Of a DNA stretch of 64,000 nucleotides, positions 43,588-52,286 are shown piece by piece (position 1 is the first letter of the stretch; each line of letters starts with the position of its first letter). The position numbers and the translations under genes are program-made. The notes beneath the pieces are model-generated. The model did no database searches, was not told the origin of the DNA, and saw only the letters and a list, made by a program, of their open reading frames with translations. Source of the stretch: JAICXG01 sp036494545 (GTDB lineage: Bacteria; Verrucomicrobiota; Verrucomicrobiia; Chthoniobacterales; UBA10450); NCBI GenBank assembly GCA_036494545.1, contig DASXOB010000005.1:134457-198456 (forward strand), given 5' to 3'.

Positions 43588-43803
43588 ATGACCGCTCAAC
43601 TCCTGCAAGAAGCAGCCAAAGTGATTCCCAATCAGCAACTGCTGATTAACGTCGTCTCTAAACGCGTGCGGCAGCTCGGAATCGGTCATCGTCCGCTGGT
43701 CGAAGCCACGCCGAAGTCTTCTCTCACTGACATTGCCCTTAAGGAAATTATTGCGGGCAAGCTGACCTTCGAAGCGCTTAACGAAGCGGCCAGCGAATCG
43801 TAA
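43588..43803 (+). CDS. rpoZ: RNA polymerase omega subunit
   Basis: 71 residues from the ATG at 43588. LLINVVSKRVRQLGIGHRPL is the omega core that clamps the beta-prime C-terminus, followed by DIALKEIIAGKLTFEAL. Short omega proteins with this pattern are found in Verrucomicrobia. The frame is open upstream to 43486 but that part lacks similarity. It is followed after 30 bases by smpB. Confidence 0.85.
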   Translation: MTAQLLQEAAKVIPNQQLLINVVSKRVRQLGIGHRPLVEATPKSSLTDIALKEIIAGKLTFEALNEAASES

Positions 43804-43833
43804 TTTCGCCGCGCCAGCCGGTTCGCGCCGACC

Positions 43834-44295
43834 ATGGCCGCCGAGACGATTCTGAATCGCAAAGCGCTGCGCGATTTCCATATCCTCGAACGTTTCGAGG
43901 CTGGGGTGGAATTGAAGGGCAGCGAGGTAAAATCGATCCGCGCCGGTAAGGCGAACATCGGCGATGCCTTCGCCCGGATCGAAAAGGGTGAAGCCTTTCT
44001 CTACGGCGCCGACATTCAGCCGTATGTGCAAGCCAGCCACGATGTGCCGGAAGCGAAACGCGTTCGCAAACTGCTTTTGCATCGCCGCGAAATCGACCAG
44101 CTCTACGGCCTGACGAATATCAAGGGCCGCACTCTTGTTATCCTGAAATTGTATTGGAAGAACGGCCGCATCAAAGCCGAGCTTGGCGTCGCCCTGGGCA
44201 AGGAGGCGCGCGACAAACGACAGGACTTGAAGAAGCGCGACAGCCAGCGCGAGACCGAACGCGAAGTCGCGCGCTTCAATCGCAAACACGGCTAG
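43834..44295 (+). CDS. smpB: SsrA-binding protein
   Basis: Binds tmRNA and delivers it to stalled ribosomes. 153 residues with NRKALRDFHILERFEAGVEL, GSEVKSIRAGKANIGDAFAR, KLLLHRREIDQLYG and a Lys/Arg-rich tail (GKEARDKRQDLKKRDSQR), all standard SmpB features. The ssrA gene itself was not found in this window. Confidence 0.96.
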   Translation: MAAETILNRKALRDFHILERFEAGVELKGSEVKSIRAGKANIGDAFARIEKGEAFLYGADIQPYVQASHDVPEAKRVRKLLLHRREIDQLYGLTNIKGRTLVILKLYWKNGRIKAELGVALGKEARDKRQDLKKRDSQRETEREVARFNRKHG

Positions 44296-44340
44296 CGTTT
44301 GCGTTTTTCTCGCTTCTGCCTTCATCGTTCTGCCTTTCGG

Positions 44341-45555
44341 ATGTCTCCGCTCTTTCTCATTTTTTTCACCGTCTTCATCGACATGGTCGGGTTCGGCATC
44401 GTCATCCCGGTGTTGCCGCTTTACGCCGAGCACTTCCACGCCACGCCGTTCGAGATCGGCTGGCTTACCGGCATTTACTCCGGGATGCAGATTCTTTTCG
44501 TTCCGATCCTCGGCCGGCTCTCGGATCGCTTTGGACGGCGGCCGATCCTCATCGTTAGTCTGGCGGGAACCGCGCTCGGCTTTCTCATCATGGGATGGGC
44601 GAGCACGCTCCCGCTCCTTTTTGTGGCGCGCATCATCGATGGCGCGAGTGGCGGTAATATTTCCACCGCCCAGGCTTATATCGCCGATATCAGCACCCCG
44701 GAAAATCGCTCGCGATCCATGGGCGTGATCGGCGCGGCCTTTGGTCTTGGCTTTACCTTTGGTCCGATGATCGGTGGGCTCATGAGCCGCATCTCCTACG
44801 GTGCGCCGTTTTATTTTGCGGCTGCGCTCGCCGCGCTCAATGTCGCGTTGCTCTACTTCATTCTCCCCGAAAGCCTGTCCGCCGAATACCGATCGAGACC
44901 GCGCGAGCGCACCCGGCTGGCGGAAATTTTCCTCCACGGCCATGGCAGTCTTTTCGCCGTCATCGTGGCGGCCTATTTCTTTGCCGTCAGCGGTTTCAGC
45001 ATTATGACAACGCTCTTTGCGTTGTTTACCGAAAAGCGGTTTGGATTCACTGCCCGTGAGACCGGCTACGTTTTCGGCTTGATCGGAATCCTCAGCGTTA
45101 TCTTGCAAGGGGGATTGATTGGGCGCCTGATCAAGATGTTTGGCGAAACGGCTCTGGCCCGGGCGGGTCTGTTCCTCCTCGCGATATCGTTAGGCTTGCT
45201 CCCGTTGGTCGCAAATATCCCGGCACTCCTCGCAGTCTGCGCCGCGCTTGCAATCGCCAATGGCCTAACGACTCCAACCTTGAACGGACTCGCTTCGCAA
45301 ATGATCGACCGCGGCTGGCAGGGTCGCGCACTTGGCCTGATGCAATCAGCCGCTGCCCTTGCGCGTTTGGTTGGGCCGTTGCTGGGTGGCTGGCTCCTGA
45401 TGTTCGATCTTAGTCGGCCGCTGCGCGACTACGCACGCACGCCGCTCTTTGCCAGCGGCGCGATCTTGCTCGTCGCTTTTGCCCTTGCGCTCGGCTTTCG
45501 CAAACCGGCCGGCGATACGTTGCAGCCGCCAATCGCAGTGGAGTCCGACGTTTGA
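44341..45555 (+). CDS. MFS drug/tetracycline-efflux-like transporter
   Basis: 404 residues from the ATG at 44341, 12 helices. LIFFTVFIDMVGFGIVIPVL and GRLSDRFGRRPILIVSL (motif A) match the TetA/multidrug branch. GGNISTAQAYIADISTPENR is the motif between helices 4 and 5. It begins 45 bases after smpB. TCGTTAGGC (45187) encodes SLG and GCCTAACGA (45263) encodes GLTT. Substrate unknown. Confidence 0.85.
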   Translation: MSPLFLIFFTVFIDMVGFGIVIPVLPLYAEHFHATPFEIGWLTGIYSGMQILFVPILGRLSDRFGRRPILIVSLAGTALGFLIMGWASTLPLLFVARIIDGASGGNISTAQAYIADISTPENRSRSMGVIGAAFGLGFTFGPMIGGLMSRISYGAPFYFAAALAALNVALLYFILPESLSAEYRSRPRERTRLAEIFLHGHGSLFAVIVAAYFFAVSGFSIMTTLFALFTEKRFGFTARETGYVFGLIGILSVILQGGLIGRLIKMFGETALARAGLFLLAISLGLLPLVANIPALLAVCAALAIANGLTTPTLNGLASQMIDRGWQGRALGLMQSAAALARLVGPLLGGWLLMFDLSRPLRDYARTPLFASGAILLVAFALALGFRKPAGDTLQPPIAVESDV

Positions 45556-45647
45556 TTGAGCGACGGGTATCGTTCCAACTGCCGGAGGCGGTCTTGCCGA
45601 CAAGTTCTGCCTGCGTGCGTTGCCTTGACCTCCTGCTACCGTAGAGA

Positions 45648-46673
45648 ATGAAGCGTTTCCTTTACGCGCTAGGCGGAGCTGGACTCGCCATCTGGTCGGT
45701 CTCGCGCCTCATGCGCAGTGACTTTTCCTTCGAAGGCAAATCAATCGTTATTACCGGCGGCTCCCGTGGTCTTGGCCTAACGATCGCAAAATGTTTCGCC
45801 GCCGAGGGCGCACGGCTCGTTCTGCTCGCCCGGAACCGAGAGGAGCTTGACCGCGCCTGCGCCGAGTTACGCGCGATGGGCGCGGAAGCAATCGGCATTT
45901 CCTGCGATCTGCTTGATCGCGGTCAATCGTTAGGCGCAATCGAAGAAGCCGTCGACCGGTTCGGCGCCATCGACGTTCTGGTGAACAACGCCGGCATTAT
46001 CGAAATTGGCCCGCTCGAAAACATGCAGCGAAGCGATTTCGAAAAATCCCTCCAGCTCCATTTTTGGGCGCCCTATCATTTGATGCGTCAGGTGATCCCG
46101 CATATGCGGCGGCGTGGCGGCGGACGCATCGTCAATATCTCATCGATCGGCGGAAGATTGGCTGTGCCGCATATGGCGCCCTACAGCGCGAGTAAATTTG
46201 CCCTCACCGGGCTCTCCGATGCGTTTCGCGCGGAGTTGGCGCGCGAAAACATCTGCGTCACCACGGTTGCGCCAGGACTCATGCGCACCGGATCGCATGT
46301 GCAGGCGAAATTCAAAGGCAACCACGGCGCCGAATACACCTGGTTTTCCCTCTCGGCCGGTTTGCCTTTCGCTTCCATGGAAGCCGGTCATGCGGGGTTG
46401 AAGATTGTCGAAGCCTGCCGGCGCGGCCAATCTTCGCTCGTGCTCGGTTTGCCCGCGCGCGCGGCGATCATTGGCAATGCGCTTTTCCCAAATCTCACCG
46501 GTGAGCTGATGAAACTCGTTAACCGAATTCTTCCGAGCCCGGCGGGCGGGGAAGGGGACGAACTGCTCAATGGTTGGGATGCGCGGGAACAACAGCATGC
46601 TCCGCGTTGGCTGACGCAGTGGGCTGATCGCGAGATTGGGCCGCACAATGGGGCGCGGCCACACGGCACATGA
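45648..46673 (+). CDS. Short-chain dehydrogenase/reductase with N-terminal membrane segment
   Basis: 341 residues. A short hydrophobic N-terminus (FLYALGGAGLAIWSVSRL) precedes a classical SDR: VITGGSRGLGLTIA (TGxxxGxG), VLVNNAGI, catalytic Ser in VNISSIGG and YSASKFALTG (YxxxK). The C-terminal extension of about 60 residues is not typical. Two motif copies encode GLTI and QSLG. The thpR start directly follows the stop. The substrate is unknown. Confidence 0.85.
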   Translation: MKRFLYALGGAGLAIWSVSRLMRSDFSFEGKSIVITGGSRGLGLTIAKCFAAEGARLVLLARNREELDRACAELRAMGAEAIGISCDLLDRGQSLGAIEEAVDRFGAIDVLVNNAGIIEIGPLENMQRSDFEKSLQLHFWAPYHLMRQVIPHMRRRGGGRIVNISSIGGRLAVPHMAPYSASKFALTGLSDAFRAELARENICVTTVAPGLMRTGSHVQAKFKGNHGAEYTWFSLSAGLPFASMEAGHAGLKIVEACRRGQSSLVLGLPARAAIIGNALFPNLTGELMKLVNRILPSPAGGEGDELLNGWDAREQQHAPRWLTQWADREIGPHNGARPHGT

Positions 46674-47222
46674 GTGGCTGTGCGACCGAAACGGCTTTTC
46701 GTTAGTCTTGAGTTACCGGAATCGGTTACTGCTTTACTCGTTAGGCTAAATCCCGCTTTACGGGGCGTTCGCTGGCTAGGTTCCGACCAGATCCATCTCA
46801 CGCTCGCTTTTCTCGGCAATGTCGACTCCGCAAAAGAAGAACGTCTTCGCGCCAATCTTAGTGCCATTCAGTTCAAATCATTCTTCCTCCCCCTGCACGG
46901 GCTCGGGACTTTCCCGGCCAAAGGTGATCCAAAAATTCTCTGGGTCGGTGTCGGGCGTGGTCATCCGCATCTTTTCCAGTTGCACAAGAAAGTGAGCGAC
47001 GCCGCCCTCAGCGCCGGCCTTGAACCTGATCTTCGCCCGTGGCATCCGCACATAACTCTCGCCCGTTGCCAGAATATCTCCGCTTCTGCCTTGCGTCCTT
47101 TCCTTCGGGAGTACGCCGACTACGATGCGGGGCTTGTGCCGGTAAATGAGTTTCATCTCAAATCCAGCCTTCTGACTCCCGCCGGGTCGATTCACACCAC
47201 CGAGTTGACGGTTCACGCCTAA
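46674..47222 (+). CDS. thpR: RNA 2',3'-cyclic phosphodiesterase
   Basis: 2H phosphoesterase of 182 residues. The two catalytic HxTx motifs are HLTLAFLGNV and HITLARCQNI, spaced as in ThpR/LigT. RLFVSLELPESV is the usual start. The GTG at 46674 directly follows the previous stop. The TAA stop is part of a GCCTAACGA copy (47217-47225). A TCGTTAGGC copy at 46738 encodes LVRLN. Confidence 0.9.
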   Translation: MAVRPKRLFVSLELPESVTALLVRLNPALRGVRWLGSDQIHLTLAFLGNVDSAKEERLRANLSAIQFKSFFLPLHGLGTFPAKGDPKILWVGVGRGHPHLFQLHKKVSDAALSAGLEPDLRPWHPHITLARCQNISASALRPFLREYADYDAGLVPVNEFHLKSSLLTPAGSIHTTELTVHA

Positions 47223-47268
47223 CGACAGTTCATTTCCGTCGCGGCCAGCAATCGGGCACAGTCGGTCT

Positions 47269-48699
47269 TCAACGCGCGGAGAGCGGCGCCGCGACGCTTT
47301 CCAGCGAGCGTCTTTCCGCCACGACGCCTAACCAGATTTCGGTCAACCCACCCACAATCATCAATGCCGCGCCGACGAGATAGCCGCCTAACAATGCATT
47401 CCTGGAACCGGTGCCGATCATCCAGCCGAAAAGAAGCGGCGCGCCGACTCCGCCGGCCAAAGTGCCGATGGCATAAAAGACAGCGATCGCGAAAGCACGA
47501 ATTTCGAGCGGGAAAATTTCACTCACCGTGAGATAGGCCGAGCTGGCGGCAGCCGAAGCGATAAAGAAGATGATCATCCACGCGATCGTCTGCGTTTGGG
47601 CTGTTAGCACTCCCTTCTGAAACAGCCAGCCCGTAAACGCGAGGAGCAATCCCGAGAGGATGTAGGTGATGGCGATCATCGGCTTGCGCCCGACCGTATC
47701 GAAGAGATGTCCAATCACGATCGGGCCGAGCACGTTCCCGAGCGCAAAAGGAACGAGATAAAGGCCGGCGTTTTGCGGCGGCACGCCGTAAAAGCGCATG
47801 AGAACCAGCGGATAAGTAAAGAAGATGGCGTTGTAAAAGAATGCCTGTGTCAGCATCAGAACGAATCCAAGGACGGAACGGCGGCGATGTTGGTGCACAA
47901 TGGCATTCCAGATCTCATGCCATGGCGTATGAGTGCGAGTTCGGATTCGCGTCGGCGGTTCCGCGAGGGATGGGAGGCGATGCCGGCCGATTCCGTCTTC
48001 GATCGCATCAACGACGCGGTCGGCTTCTTCTTCCCGCCCATGAATCATGAGCCAGCGCGGGCTTTCGGGAATCCACCGTCGAAAAAATATGACGATGAGT
48101 CCGAGGACAGCGCCAATTCCAAAGGCGAAACGCCAGCCTAACGAGACTGGGAAGTAGCGCGGATCGAGCAGCCACAAGGTCGCGCCCGCACCGAATGCTG
48201 CGCCGATCCAATAGGAACCATTGATCATCAGATCGACGCGCCCGCGCACTCGCGCCGGAATCAATTCGTCGATCGCGGAATTGATTGCCGCATATTCTCC
48301 GCCGATTCCGGCGCCGGTAAGCGCGCGAAAGAACGCATAACTGGCGAAATCCCACGAGAATGCGGTCGCTGCCGTCGCACAGAGGTAGACCGATACGGTA
48401 ATGAAAAACAGCTTCTTCCGCCCGAGCCGATCGGTTCCGTAACCGAACAGGATTGCACCGACGACCGCGCCGATAAGATAAAAAGTCGCGCTCGCTCCCA
48501 CTTGCGCAGCGCTCAGACTTAGCGCGTCCTTGTGCGTCAGAATCGCACCGACCGCTCCCGCCAGAGTAACTTCGAGTCCGTCGAGGATCCAGGTTGCCCC
48601 GAGCGCGAGAACGATGAGCCAGTGATAGTAACTCCAGGGCAACCGATCAAGTCGTGCCGGGACATGGGACTCGATCCATCTTCCCTCCTTCATCGCCAT
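47269..48699 (-). CDS. MFS transporter of the sugar/aromatic-acid (NiaP-like) type
   Basis: 476 residues from the ATG at 48699 (ATG at 48693 and TTG at 48768 are alternatives). WILDGLEVTLAGAVGAILTH, GYGTDRLGRKKLFFITVSVY (motif A) and IPESPRWLMIHGREEEADRV place it near NiaP/AAHS transporters. A central cytoplasmic loop of about 70 residues is His/Arg-rich. It is divergent from the amidohydrolase gene, suggesting uptake of a compound the amidohydrolase cleaves (inference). Confidence 0.85.
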   Translation of the reverse strand: MAMKEGRWIESHVPARLDRLPWSYYHWLIVLALGATWILDGLEVTLAGAVGAILTHKDALSLSAAQVGASATFYLIGAVVGAILFGYGTDRLGRKKLFFITVSVYLCATAATAFSWDFASYAFFRALTGAGIGGEYAAINSAIDELIPARVRGRVDLMINGSYWIGAAFGAGATLWLLDPRYFPVSLGWRFAFGIGAVLGLIVIFFRRWIPESPRWLMIHGREEEADRVVDAIEDGIGRHRLPSLAEPPTRIRTRTHTPWHEIWNAIVHQHRRRSVLGFVLMLTQAFFYNAIFFTYPLVLMRFYGVPPQNAGLYLVPFALGNVLGPIVIGHLFDTVGRKPMIAITYILSGLLLAFTGWLFQKGVLTAQTQTIAWMIIFFIASAAASSAYLTVSEIFPLEIRAFAIAVFYAIGTLAGGVGAPLLFGWMIGTGSRNALLGGYLVGAALMIVGGLTEIWLGVVAERRSLESVAAPLSAR

Positions 48700-48797
48700 T
48701 TCCACAGCAGGCGATTTGTCTGGCAGATTGGGGTTTCTCTTCGCTCCGGTTTCACTGGCCTCTTGCAAAAACGGACTCTCGTCCCTATACCGGCCTC

Positions 48798-50153
48798 ATG
48801 CATTTCGTCCGTCACATTCGTCTTTGTAGCATGCTCGCGGCCATTGGCGGTTTTGTGTCTTCGTTAGGCGCGCAAACTCCGTCACCCGCGCCGACTGCCC
48901 CGCCGCCAATTGCACTCAAGGCCGCCCGGCTCTTCGACGGCAAATCGAATTCGCTTTTGCCTAACGGCGTCGTGCTCGTCGAGGGCAACATAATCACCGC
49001 CGCGGGCGGCAACGTCGACATCCCCGAAAATGCGCAAATCATCGACCTGGGCGACGCGACTCTCTCGCCCGGCTTCATCGACGCGCATACGCACCTCACT
49101 TCCGATTATTCCGGCAACTACAACGAACGGCGTATCCGCAGCCTGAGCGAAAACATTTCCCAGCTCACGCTCGAAATGATCCCACACGCCAAGGTCACGC
49201 TCGAAGCCGGCTTCACCAGCGTGCGTGATGTCGGTAGTGGCTTCCCGAATTCTCACGATTTCCCCGATGTCTCGCTCCGCAACGCCATCAACGAGGGAAT
49301 CATTCCCGGACCGCGCATGCTGGTCGCGACTCACGGTATCGGCGCGACCGGCGGACATTTCGACAATACGAGCGGCTATCGCGACATGGTCTTCGGCGCC
49401 GAGCCCGATTGGACCAACGGGATCGCGGACGGTCCGGAGGAAATTCGAAAGGCGATTCGTCTCGAGGTAAAGAACGGAGCCGATGTCATCAAGGCCGCGG
49501 TCTCCGGTGGCGTCCTCTCGTTAGCCGACGAGGTCGACGTGGCTCAGTTTACTCCGGAGGAAATGAAGGCGCTGGTCGATGAATCGCATCGTTTGCGCAA
49601 GAAAGTGGCGGTGCATTGCCACGGCGATCAGGCTGCCAAAGACGCGATCAACGCCGGAGTCGATTCGATCGAGCACGGCTCCTTTCTCAAACCGGAAACC
49701 CTTCAGTTGATGAAGCAGAAAGGTGTCTTCCTCACGCCCACACTGCTCGCTTCCGATTGGATCATGCAGAAGATCGGACAATATCCGCCGGCGGTGCAGG
49801 CCAAGGCGCGCGCCGCAACCGAAGCTCGGAGCGAAATGTTTCGCAACGCGGTTAAACTCGGTGTGAAAATTTCCTTCGGGACCGATGCCAGTGTTTTCCC
49901 GCATGGCATGAACGCAAAAGAATTTTCTCTCATGACAGGGCTGGGAATGAAACCGATCGATGCCCTGCGCAGCGCGACCTCGGTCGACGCCGATTTGTTG
50001 GGCGTGGCGAGCAAGGTTGGAACTCTGGAGAAAGGTAAACTGGCCGACGTGATTGCGATGCCCGGTGATCCCACCGCCGATATCACCGCCACTGAGCGGG
50101 TATTTTTCGTGATGAAGGACGGCAAGATTGTGAAAAACGAAAACAAACCCTGA
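48798..50153 (+). CDS. Secreted amidohydrolase-family (Xaa-Pro dipeptidase/imidazolonepropionase-like) enzyme
   Basis: 451 residues from the ATG at 48798, with an N-terminal hydrophobic leader (LCSMLAAIGGFVSSLGA). Metal ligands are visible as GFIDAHTHL, carboxylated-Lys candidate in GADVIKAAVSGG, VAVHCHGDQAAKDAI, SIEHG and ISFGTDASVFPHG. GKLADVIAMPGDP is the family C-terminal signature. The substrate is probably a cyclic amide or Pro-containing dipeptide, not resolved here. The 50154-50232 gap holds three copies of the repeated word. Confidence 0.88.
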   Translation: MHFVRHIRLCSMLAAIGGFVSSLGAQTPSPAPTAPPPIALKAARLFDGKSNSLLPNGVVLVEGNIITAAGGNVDIPENAQIIDLGDATLSPGFIDAHTHLTSDYSGNYNERRIRSLSENISQLTLEMIPHAKVTLEAGFTSVRDVGSGFPNSHDFPDVSLRNAINEGIIPGPRMLVATHGIGATGGHFDNTSGYRDMVFGAEPDWTNGIADGPEEIRKAIRLEVKNGADVIKAAVSGGVLSLADEVDVAQFTPEEMKALVDESHRLRKKVAVHCHGDQAAKDAINAGVDSIEHGSFLKPETLQLMKQKGVFLTPTLLASDWIMQKIGQYPPAVQAKARAATEARSEMFRNAVKLGVKISFGTDASVFPHGMNAKEFSLMTGLGMKPIDALRSATSVDADLLGVASKVGTLEKGKLADVIAMPGDPTADITATERVFFVMKDGKIVKNENKP

Positions 50154-50163
50154 GCGGTCGGAT

Positions 50164-50211
50164 TCGTCAGGCGAGTCGCTCGTTAGGCTAAGGACAGAAG
50201 AGATCGTTAGG
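50164..50211. repeat. Cluster of three GCCTRACGA-type words
   Basis: TCGTCAGGC (50164-50172), TCGTTAGGC (50180-50188) and TCGTTAGG (50204-50211), all in the same orientation, lie within 48 bases between the amidohydrolase stop and the fabG start. It is the densest cluster in the window. Confidence 0.7.
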
Positions 50212-50232
50212 GCTTTACCGTAATAGTCAAAG

Positions 50233-50976
50233 ATGAGATTCGAAAACCAGGTTGCGATCATTACCGGAGCAGGGCGGGGGATTGGGCATGCCATTGCCGT
50301 TCGGCTGGCAACTGAAGGGGCCCGCGTCGCCTGCGTGAGCCGCAGCGAAGCAAATGCGCAACGCACGGCCGACGAAATCAACGCTGCTCACACGGACGCC
50401 GCCAAAGCCTATGCCGTCGATGTCTCCGATCACGCCGCCGTCCAACAAACCGCCTCGCGCATTCTGAAGGATTTCGGTCGCGCCGATATTCTGGTGAACA
50501 ACGCCGGCGTGACCCGCGACGGCTTGAGCATGCGCATGTCGATCGATGACTGGGACCAGGTCATCGACACGAATCTCAAAGGCGCCTTCAGCTTCACGCA
50601 GGCGGTCATGCGCGGGATGATCAAACAGCGCAGCGGTCGCATCATTAACATCAGCTCGATCGCCGGGCTGACGGGCAACCCGGGTCAGGCCAACTATGCG
50701 GCGAGCAAAGCCGGTCTCATCGGCCTGACGAAGACTCTGGCCCGCGAATTGGCCAGCCGCGGGATCACGGTCAATGCCGTCGCGCCCGGATTTATCGTCA
50801 CCGACATGACGGAGGTGCTCTCCGATCAAATCAAGGAAGCGATTTTGCCGAAGATCCCGCTCGGCAAGTTTGGGCAAGGCGAAGACATCGCCGCGGCCGT
50901 CGCCTTTCTTGCCTCTGCCGAGGCAAACTACATCACCGGCCAGGTGCTGACAGTGGACGGCGGAATGGTGATGTGA
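50233..50976 (+). CDS. fabG: 3-oxoacyl-[acyl-carrier-protein] reductase
   Basis: 247-residue classical SDR. VAIITGAGRGIGHAIAVRLA binds NADP; ILVNNAGVTRDGLSMRM, INISSIAGLTGNPGQANYAASKAGLIG (catalytic Ser, Tyr, Lys) and NAVAPGFIVTDMTEVL are FabG signatures. ITGQVLTVDGGMVM is the usual end. It acts in fatty-acid elongation. It is not next to acpP or fabF, so a second, specialised copy is possible. Confidence 0.9.
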   Translation: MRFENQVAIITGAGRGIGHAIAVRLATEGARVACVSRSEANAQRTADEINAAHTDAAKAYAVDVSDHAAVQQTASRILKDFGRADILVNNAGVTRDGLSMRMSIDDWDQVIDTNLKGAFSFTQAVMRGMIKQRSGRIINISSIAGLTGNPGQANYAASKAGLIGLTKTLARELASRGITVNAVAPGFIVTDMTEVLSDQIKEAILPKIPLGKFGQGEDIAAAVAFLASAEANYITGQVLTVDGGMVM

Positions 50977-51114
50977 TCCGGGTCGAGCACGGCTCGCCCA
51001 ACAACCTTTTCTCGTTAGGCGAAAAAAGAGGTCAGCGCATTGCCGGTGCGGCCCCGGCGGTCGCGAAAGGCGAGCCACAGGTTGCACTAATCCTGCTCTT
51101 GAAGCTGGACGGAT

Positions 51115-51711
51115 GTGAAGTCGCTATCCTTTCTCGCCGTAATCATTTTTGCCTGGCTCGTCTACCACCATTTCGATGCGCCAATAACCTATCCGCCAGG
51201 CGTCCTCGTGGCGGAAGATCCGGTCCAGACTCCGGTCCTGCCTAACGACAAGCCTTTTACGAACGGGAAATTCCTGCTCCAGCCGCTCGCGCATTTCGAG
51301 CTCCAGGCGCGGGTGCTCGCGCGCAAAATCTACCGCTACGACCGGCAGTCTGCACTGGTCCCGGTGGATCTGGCCGTCGGTTGGGGCCCGATGTCCGACC
51401 AGTCAGTGCTCGATCGCCTGACGATCAGTCAGAGCATGCGCTTCTTCTGGTACGAGTGGACGCGCGCGCCACCGATACCACCCGACCAGATCGTGTCGCA
51501 CGCAACCAATCTGCACCTCATTCCCGCAAGTCCGGCGATCGAATCGCGCAGCAAAGCGCTGCGTCCGGGCGAGCTGATTCACCTCCGCGGTTTGCTCGTG
51601 GAAGCGACCGGACCGGATATCGGCACCTGGCGCAGTTCGCTCAGCCGCACCGACACCGGCAACGGCGCTTGCGAGCTGGTCTGGGTGGAGGAATTGTCAT
51701 CGACTCCTTAG
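51115..51711 (+). CDS. Single-pass membrane protein of unknown function
   Basis: 198 residues from a GTG. SLSFLAVIIFAWLVYHHF is an N-terminal anchor; the rest is a periplasmic domain with LAVGWGPMSDQSVLDRLTIS, FFWYEWTRAPPIPPDQIVSH and RPGELIHLRGLLVEATGPDI. I have seen this type described only as hypothetical and do not assign a function. One GCCTAACGA copy encodes LPNDK. It is followed by msrA after about 60 bases. Confidence 0.6.
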   Translation: MKSLSFLAVIIFAWLVYHHFDAPITYPPGVLVAEDPVQTPVLPNDKPFTNGKFLLQPLAHFELQARVLARKIYRYDRQSALVPVDLAVGWGPMSDQSVLDRLTISQSMRFFWYEWTRAPPIPPDQIVSHATNLHLIPASPAIESRSKALRPGELIHLRGLLVEATGPDIGTWRSSLSRTDTGNGACELVWVEELSSTP

Positions 51712-51774
51712 GCGGACTGATTCATCAGGCTTTGGCTGGTTGCACGCTGCGCCTTCCCGCTTCATGCTGAACGT

Positions 51775-52251
51775 ATGACCATTGAAAAAGCTACTTTTGG
51801 CGCGGGATGTTTTTGGGGTGTCGAAGAGACGTTTCGCGCTACGCCGGGCGTAACAAACGCAACCAGCGGTTATGCCGGCGGCACGACTGAAAATCCATCC
51901 TACCGGGACGTGTGCAGTCACACCACCGGTCATGCCGAGGTGGTGGAAGTGGAATTCGATCCCGCGCAGGTGAGTTACGAGCAGTTGCTCGATGTTTTCT
52001 GGAGCAATCACGACCCGACAACCCTCAATCGTCAGGGGCCGGATATCGGCGATCAATATCGGTCGGTCGTGTTTTATCATTCGCCGGAACAAAAGGCGGC
52101 TGCTGAAGCAAAGAAGGGCGCGCTCGATAAGAGTGGGCGTTTTCGCCGGCCGATTGTGACCCAAATCGAACCCGCGCCAACATTCTATCGCGCCGAAGAA
52201 TATCATCAGCAATACCTGCGCAGGAACGGGCGAGCGCATTGCGCGATCTAG
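51775..52251 (+). CDS. msrA: Peptide methionine sulfoxide reductase A
   Basis: Repairs methionine-S-sulfoxide. FGAGCFWGVEETFRATPGVT carries the catalytic Cys in GCFWG. YRDVCSHTTGHAEVVEVEFD, NHDPTTLNRQGPDIGDQYRS and EEYHQQYL are all family signatures. 158 residues is short-normal; the second resolving-Cys tail is absent, with only one Cys near the end (RAHCAI). No msrB is adjacent. Confidence 0.95.
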   Translation: MTIEKATFGAGCFWGVEETFRATPGVTNATSGYAGGTTENPSYRDVCSHTTGHAEVVEVEFDPAQVSYEQLLDVFWSNHDPTTLNRQGPDIGDQYRSVVFYHSPEQKAAAEAKKGALDKSGRFRRPIVTQIEPAPTFYRAEEYHQQYLRRNGRAHCAI

Positions 52252-52286
52252 GCACCTCACACAGCCGTAGTGCCATCGCCGTTCCC

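Noticed and set aside
43516..45108. 530-codon open frame on the minus strand
   Set aside because: It is antisense to rpoZ, smpB and the MFS gene, which have clear family motifs. Its translation is Arg/Glu/Lys-rich with no domain, as expected for a GC-rich shadow frame.
47325..47400. GCCTAACCA and GCCTAACAA as word variants
   Set aside because: They share only the first seven bases; I counted only GCCTRACGA and CCTAACGA to avoid inflating the total.
49521..51087. Two 286-codon minus-strand frames
   Set aside because: They mirror the amidohydrolase and fabG genes, whose catalytic motifs are intact on the plus strand.
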